Assembly (NCBI RefSeq): GCF_004193775.1
Contig: NC_041005.1
Location: 7,628,501-7,692,500 of the forward strand
From: Glycine soja
Taxonomy: Eukaryota; Streptophyta; Magnoliopsida; Fabales; Fabaceae
DNA length: 64,000 nt
Direction of reading: 5' to 3'
The translations under genes were made by a program, and so were the position numbers. The notes beneath the pieces were generated by a model. That model was not told the origin of the DNA. It did not search any database and saw only the letters and a list, made by a program, of their open reading frames with translations. Shown piece by piece: positions 58,331 through 64,000 of this stretch; position 1 is the first letter of the stretch; the number at the start of each line of letters is the position of its first letter.

Positions 58331-61295
58331 TAAATCGAATTCTTTCATTTGAGGGATCTTGGATAGAATATATAAGTAGATGCATGCATAAATTAAAATA
58401 ATTATAAATAGAGAAAAATCTTTAATATTACATCAAAAAGTAGCTATAATAAATTAAATTTCCAACATTCTTATCTTCTTACAATAATATTGGCTTCTCT
58501 CGTCTCTTCTAATTTAATTAAGTAATTTACTTTTATATTTGTTTTTCTTTATTTTAATTCAATTTATTTTACTATTTTTTCACAATCTTTTAAACCAATT
58601 CATTTATTATTTAAAAATTATATATTCACCTGCCTAAATACAAATAAAATTCCCATAAATTCTACCGTCAGAGTTCCGTTCTAATTTTACTATTTATGAC
58701 AATTTTACTTATTTGCCAACATTGAGCAAGGTTAGATATAATTAGGTTTTGTTGTTTATGCTATTCTCTAAATTATTCAGACCAAATATTTGATTATCGA
58801 AATAAAAATAAAAATTAGATTAAGTTCTTTATATTTTTATCATTAAATATTTTTAATTGGTATCTTTTTAGAGGTAATTTTGTTTAAAACATAATTCTGA
58901 CATTAATTATAAATATCTCTGGACATTGTGTAAGAACAGTTCTTTTGCTAGATATATTGAACCCCAATGGGTTATCTAATAATTAATTTTTTACTAACTT
59001 CTTATGTGTAGCAAAGAGAATATGTCAAATTGCCAATTAATTGCCACCGCCTCCCCAATGTAGTAGTGGTTGTTTGAGATTTAATCAGTTTTTTTTTTGT
59101 AGCATTTGACCAATTTCCATTTGTGTCGTGGTTTGACCATCTGTCTTGCTGGGGTCGGATGGCCTACTAATAAAACATGAGCATAATTAATTCCTTGAAT
59201 TCGTATTGAATTAATAACTGACTAAGAATTCGTGCGCGAGAACGAAAAGCCAATTAAAGTAAAGGAAATCAAAGAAGCTATAAACACCAATCAATGTTAT
59301 GCATGGATGCTAAAACTAATCCATTCAAGAAAAAACACAAACAAAAAGAGATGGAAAGTGATCAGACAGATACTAACACAATTGGCATATCTCTTTTTTT
59401 TTCTTTTTAATTTGTGAATGAGGTTTGCAAAGTGCAAAGGCCATCATTCTAATGATATATTATTAGCTACACATAAGAATCAATGATGATGACCAAACGC
59501 AATGCTTATAGGTTTTTTAAACGCTAACGAGAGAATTGACATTCTTGAGACTAAATTGAAAGGCCTAGAATTGAATTGCCCTAGAAAAGAATATGGGATA
59601 CAGAAGTTCTGTATATCATATCGTTGCCGTGCCACCATTGGATTGCAACAAAACGAAAAATTCAAGTTCGAATTGTAAAAGCCGATCGAAGAGTATAGAA
59701 GTTATCCGAGTAAGGGTCCAATAACAACAAACTGATTGAATAAGATAACTCTCGGCTAAGAAATGAAAGAAAGGAGAAAAAGTATAAGAGCATATATATC
59801 GATCTTTTTGTCTTTCAAGTAAAGCGTTTTGACTTGAATTTGGACCAAGTTATGTGGTTTATGCGTAATGCATTCTTCTTGGCATTGAGTAATACGGAAG
59901 CATACGTGCCTATGGTCATTAACATTCCTATCACCTACGTGCGTGTCAAACATGTATCTTAGAAGCTAAGGCAACATTCAAGAAGAGTAAGACAAGAACT
60001 AACCGTCTACTAAAAGGCAAAAATATTACTGTATTTACATTGCACAAGTCAGATTGTTGGATTAAAAAAATCAATAATGGAAAGCAAGAACAGTTTCTAT
60101 TAACTAGATTATTATTATAGTGCAAAGTACAAACTTTTATCTATTTTTTATGAAGATCTAGAATTTCTCAGTTTTTCGAAAGATTGTTCAGCTTATCTTG
60201 GTTGATGATCGTAACAATTAATATAAACCCATGAATTGACAGGGAATCGTAACAAATACAATATGAGTTAGAACTCTTAATGCATTTAGGTAGAGGCTTT
60301 GTGAGTTGAATTAAACAATCTCCAATCTCCGGCTAGTATTTGGTGGAGATGCATATTGCACCAGTCCTTTGGACCATATGCATGGCCTTGGCCTGCATGA
60401 ATTTCAACATTAAGATTTAAGATCAGTAAAAGTTTTTTCTATCTAACCGCAGTCAATATGCTTGCGTTTTCATTCCATGAGAGTGTGGATTGAGGAGTTC
60501 CTAATCAGGTCGTCTCGTCACTTTTACAATTTAATGTATTGTTGTTTGCCAATATTTTTTAATAACAATAATAATAAGCACCGATCTTTAAAAAAAACAA
60601 CATAATAAAATTTAATTAATTTAAATTCATTTGTTAATATATAATATTTTTACACAAACATTTAGTAATTAGTTGCCGCATTGTACTAATAAATAAAATG
60701 ATTAAATCTTAGTATATATCTATAATAAAATATAGGTTAATGTCTATTAGTAAATAATACATCAGCGAATATCTTAATTATGTGAAATTTGACATACATA
60801 ATCATAAATATAATATCAAGTTATTTAATGTTAGATTGATTAATTTCGTATAAAGGGAAAAGGTTTTTCAACTAGTATAAGCTTATATGTGTTTGAACTT
60901 TGAAGTAAATCTTATATTCGAATTTGTAATTAAGGCTTTCACTTTTCAACGTAAACATCCTGGAAAAAAATAATCACCAAAAAGAATCCTGGAAAAAAAA
61001 CGTTCAAAAAAGTTTTCGGTCCCCTTACCAAAAAAATAATCCTTACAAAAAAAAATTGAAACGGTGACTTTTGCTTTATTAGCATGACACTCTAACTAAT
61101 TAAATCAATACATCAATTATGTTATAAAATAATTAATGTTGTTATATATAACACTCAAATTTTTAATGTATATTTGATAACTGCAAAATTTTAATTAATT
61201 TGATAGTCAATTTTGACTAAAAATGATTACAATTTCTTCATTTTATTATTGTTTTTAATGAAATGATGAAGAAATTAATATCTTTGTAATTTTTT
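58331..61295. other. Intergenic DNA
   Basis: No supported gene. A mid-GC stretch at 59480-59960 is open in short frames but unrecognised. Confidence 0.45.
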
Positions 61296-61299
61296 ATCA

Positions 61300-61740
61300 G
61301 CAGAAGTTAAAAGAAGAAGATTTTCTTTGAAGGAAAAATTGATGTAAAGACTGAAAGAAAAAGCCTTGAAGAAAAGTTGAATGTGGGGATAGCTCGCTTA
61401 ACGCAACAGACCAGCATGTCTCCTCACTTAATGGTCAGCTCATGCTTCACACGAAAAATGCCCACGAAGAAGCCCAAAGGCGTGCTTAGTATGAAAGTCC
61501 GCGCTAAGCACAAGGTCGCGTGCAAATTAAGCTACCTTATGCTTATAAAAGGAGTAGGAAACGAATAAGAAATACATCGCACCCCCGAGACTCACAGCTC
61601 TCTATTGAATCCATCCTAACCATAATAAATAAATTATGTTCTTCATACAGGAAACCAAAGATAGAGTGTCATAATATATATGGTGGAAACTGGAATAACC
61701 TTAGATACAAAAAATTATTAACATTGCATCACTAGCATGT
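61300..61740 (+). mobile_element. Second LTR-like remnant
   Basis: It has the same kind of GCTTAACGC / GCTAAGCAC text as 57630-57790, followed by a TATA-like TTATAAAAGGAG at about 61543. Likely a degraded LTR of a related element; the boundaries are not visible. Confidence 0.35.
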
Positions 61741-62916
61741 TAGGTCCCAAAATATTTAAATTTTGAATTTATCTTTAAGCATCATTATCTTTATCTTTAC
61801 TTTTCTTATTTTTAAATCTCTCACCTATTTTATCTTCTACTTTTTTATTTTTAAATATCTTTATCTCTTTAAGTTTTTATCTTATCTCCTAATCTTTTAT
61901 TTTAAATTTCTTATCCTTCTTATCTCTTACTTTCTTTAAATTTTACACTTAAATTTTTTATCTCTTGCTTGTAAATTGGGTTTGCATCAATCTAAGTACA
62001 AATAAAGTCTTTGTGGATTTGACACTCAAATTTCGGAGTACTTTACTACTTGAGATAATTTGGTACACTTGCCAATGAATTAAAAATATTTAACGCACAT
62101 GTAAATTTACTTAATAAATTTTGTGACAATTAATTTTGATCTAATAATTAATTTGTTTACATATATAAATTGTAAATAAAAATCATAGGTTTAATAAAAA
62201 TTTATATATGTAAAAAAATACATTATTAACATAAATCTATTAATGTACTTTTTGGCATTATTACAATTAATTATAATCTAATAATGTATTTTTTACATAT
62301 ATAAATTTTAAATAAAAATCATAAGTTTCATAAAAATTTATATATGTAAACAAATTAATTCTTAAATACGATGAAAATAAAAAATTTAGATAGAATTTAA
62401 ATAACACTAATGTAAAAAATTTAGATAGGATTTAAATAACACTAATGTCAGGATGCAAATAATACTAACAAACATGAATATAAGATAAGCGTTTATCATT
62501 TTTTTCTTATTTCTCGTCAACCATCATAGTTCTTAAATGATGTTTTATTAAAAATATATACCTATTCCGAAAGTATATCTCTGAAACTATGAATCATAGT
62601 TCTAAAAATACATTTCCGAAATAGGTATACATAATTTTGGAAATACATTTTTGAAAAGTAAAAGGGGGTTACTTCTTTAATAGAAAGGGTATAATGGGTA
62701 ATTGGGATGTAGAAAAGGGGTATGGGGTAGAAAAGGAATGTAAATAGGAAGTGCAAAAAAACCTCCTTACAACAAATAAGGTCTTGGGCGCAGCCCCATT
62801 TTCTATAGCGATGCCTTTGGGCACCTTCCTTTAGGGAATTGCTAGGGGCACTAGCAAGATTGCTGATGCACCCAACAATTTTTTATAATTTCCGAAATAT
62901 CCTTTAATGTTTCTGC
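61741..62916. other. AT-rich intergenic DNA with short direct repeats
   Basis: It contains C/T-rich runs (61780-61960) and a duplicated segment near 62150-62220 and 62280-62350 (both include ATATATAAATT...AAATAAAAATCATA). No gene seen. Confidence 0.5.
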
Positions 62917-63230
62917 GGAAGAACCTTCTTCCATGCCACGGAAGAACTTATTCTGTAGGAAGCCACGGAAGAAGGTTCTTTCGTAGTTGTAAATTACAAC
63001 AACGGAAGAACTTTCTTCTGTAAATTCTTGCGAAAGAACTTCTTTCGCGAGATCGCACGGAAGAAGGTTCTTCCACAGTTGTAACATTAACTGCGAAAGA
63101 ACCTTCTTCCATGTCATCTCGCAGAAGAAGGTTCTTCCACAATTGAAAATAACAACAGCGGAAGAACCTTCTTCCGTGGATTCATGCAGAAGAAGTTCTT
63201 TCGCGAGATCACATGGAAGAAGGTTCTTCC
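62917..63230. repeat. Array of about ten GGAAGAA(C/G)-type 16-bp palindromes
   Basis: GGAAGAACCTTCTTCC or its variant GGAAGAAGGTTCTTCC occurs at 62917, 62967, 63004, 63059, 63095, 63123, 63160 and 63215, with looser GCGAAAGAACTTCTTTCGC-type forms near 63030 and 63187. Spacers are 10-35 bases. Each core contains GAAnnTTC. Minus-strand open frames across it are products of the repeat. Confidence 0.9.
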
Positions 63231-63269
63231 ACTGTTTGAAAATTTTTCCGTGAGTTAATTTATTTTTTT

Positions 63270-63850
63270 GGTTTTTAAATTTTTGGAATAATTTTGTATA
63301 TGCTTATGTTATTTTGTATTTTGTATTTTACTATTACAAAATTAAATGCATATTTAATTCGGATTATTATTACAAAATAAAAAAAATATTTATTTAGTAT
63401 ATATTAAATTTTGTAATAGTAAAAAAATTTATGATAGTAAATATTTTTTATTTTTAAAAAAATATACGGATTAAATATTTTTTATTTAATCTGGGTTACT
63501 ATTACAAAATTTAATGTATACTTAATTTGGTTTACTATTACAAAATTTAATGCATTAAATATTTTTGTAATAGTAACCCGAATTAATGCATTAAATAGTT
63601 TTTATTTAATTCAAGTTACTATTATAAAATTTAATGCATTAAATATTTTTGTAATAGTAACCAGAATTAAATATGTATTAAATATTTTTTATTTAATTCG
63701 GGATATTATTACAAAATTTAGTGCATATTTAATTTGGGTTATTATTACAAAATAAAAAATAATTATTTAATATATATTAAATTTTGTAATAGTAAAAAAA
63801 ATTGTGATAGTAAATATTTTTTATTTTTAAAAAATATACAAATTAAAAAA
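63270..63850. repeat. Tandem and palindromic AT-rich repeat, period about 375 bp
   Basis: The block at 63354-63470 recurs at 63729-63846 in the same orientation. Within it TTACTATTACAAAATTTAAT and its complement form hairpins centred on ATGCAT (63532-63576 and 63615-63660). It directly follows the GAAGAA palindrome array. Confidence 0.8.
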
Positions 63851-64000
63851 TATATAGGTTATTAGCACAACGCTCTAATCAACTGGGATAATGAATCAAT
63901 TAGGTTATAAAATAAATAATGTTATGATACATATCACTACAATTTCTAATGCATATTTAATGCGCATATAAATTTAAATAATAAATTTTATAATAATTAA

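Noticed and set aside
62851..63142. Minus-strand frames over the GAAGAA array
   Set aside because: Products of the short palindrome repeat with no independent coding signal.

Overview
The window is nuclear plant DNA, AT-rich and crowded with transposons. The gene content and repeat families fit a legume, most likely soybean (Glycine); this is inferred from family resemblance, not from a search. Pointers are a plant MATE transporter with a typical GT-AG intron, a sucrose-transporter (SUT4-type) pseudogene, CACTA elements whose ends begin CACTACT, Mutator-like elements (MULEs), a Mutator-type transposase fused to an OTU protease domain, and a plant mobile domain (PMD/MAIN-like) gene. Only one gene looks intact and functional: the MATE transporter at 30433-32306 (+).

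Layout. 1-1480: 5' part of a Ty3/gypsy element (gag, minus strand) and the RNase H tail of a LINE. About 2660-13420: a decayed composite MULE carrying a FAR1/MULE/SWIM/OTU transposase (+) and a convergent PMD gene (-); a 4.3 kb LINE with DUF4283/zinc-knuckle ORF1 and endonuclease/RT ORF2 sits inside the PMD coding exon. 14091-18463: a non-autonomous MULE with TIRs of about 270 bp and a 9-bp target duplication; a 300-bp internal tandem duplication in it is split by an internally deleted Ty1/copia element (14642-17212, identical 5-bp TSD, 333-bp LTRs). 18861-19266: a broken minus-strand gene of unknown family. 22100-26653: a 5'-truncated SUT4-like pseudogene whose last intron holds a 1.0 kb Mutator-type MITE. 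30433-32306: MATE transporter. 32307-40282: AT-rich intergenic DNA with a (TA)52 tract and one miRNA-like hairpin.

40283-53427 is the most unusual part: a nest of CACTA elements with at least six recognisable CACTACT termini. No CACTA transposase is visible, but exon fragments of several unrelated host genes are: STAY-GREEN-like (SGRL), an LRR protein, GH3, adenine phosphoribosyltransferase (APT), a WD40 (WDR82/SWD2-like) exon, and two multi-exon fragments I cannot name. Several keep splice sites, so they were copied from DNA rather than mRNA, and the recognised ones carry disabling changes. 53428-64000 is intergenic DNA with two LTR-like remnants, an 83-bp hairpin, and at 62917-63850 two adjacent palindrome arrays, one made of about ten copies of a 16-bp palindrome that contains a heat-shock-element-like core.

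Taken together, the window records repeated nested insertion and gene-fragment capture by three DNA-transposon groups (CACTA, a coding MULE and non-coding MULEs) and three retrotransposon groups. I see no sign of a metabolic gene cluster, CRISPR array or other organised multi-gene pathway.
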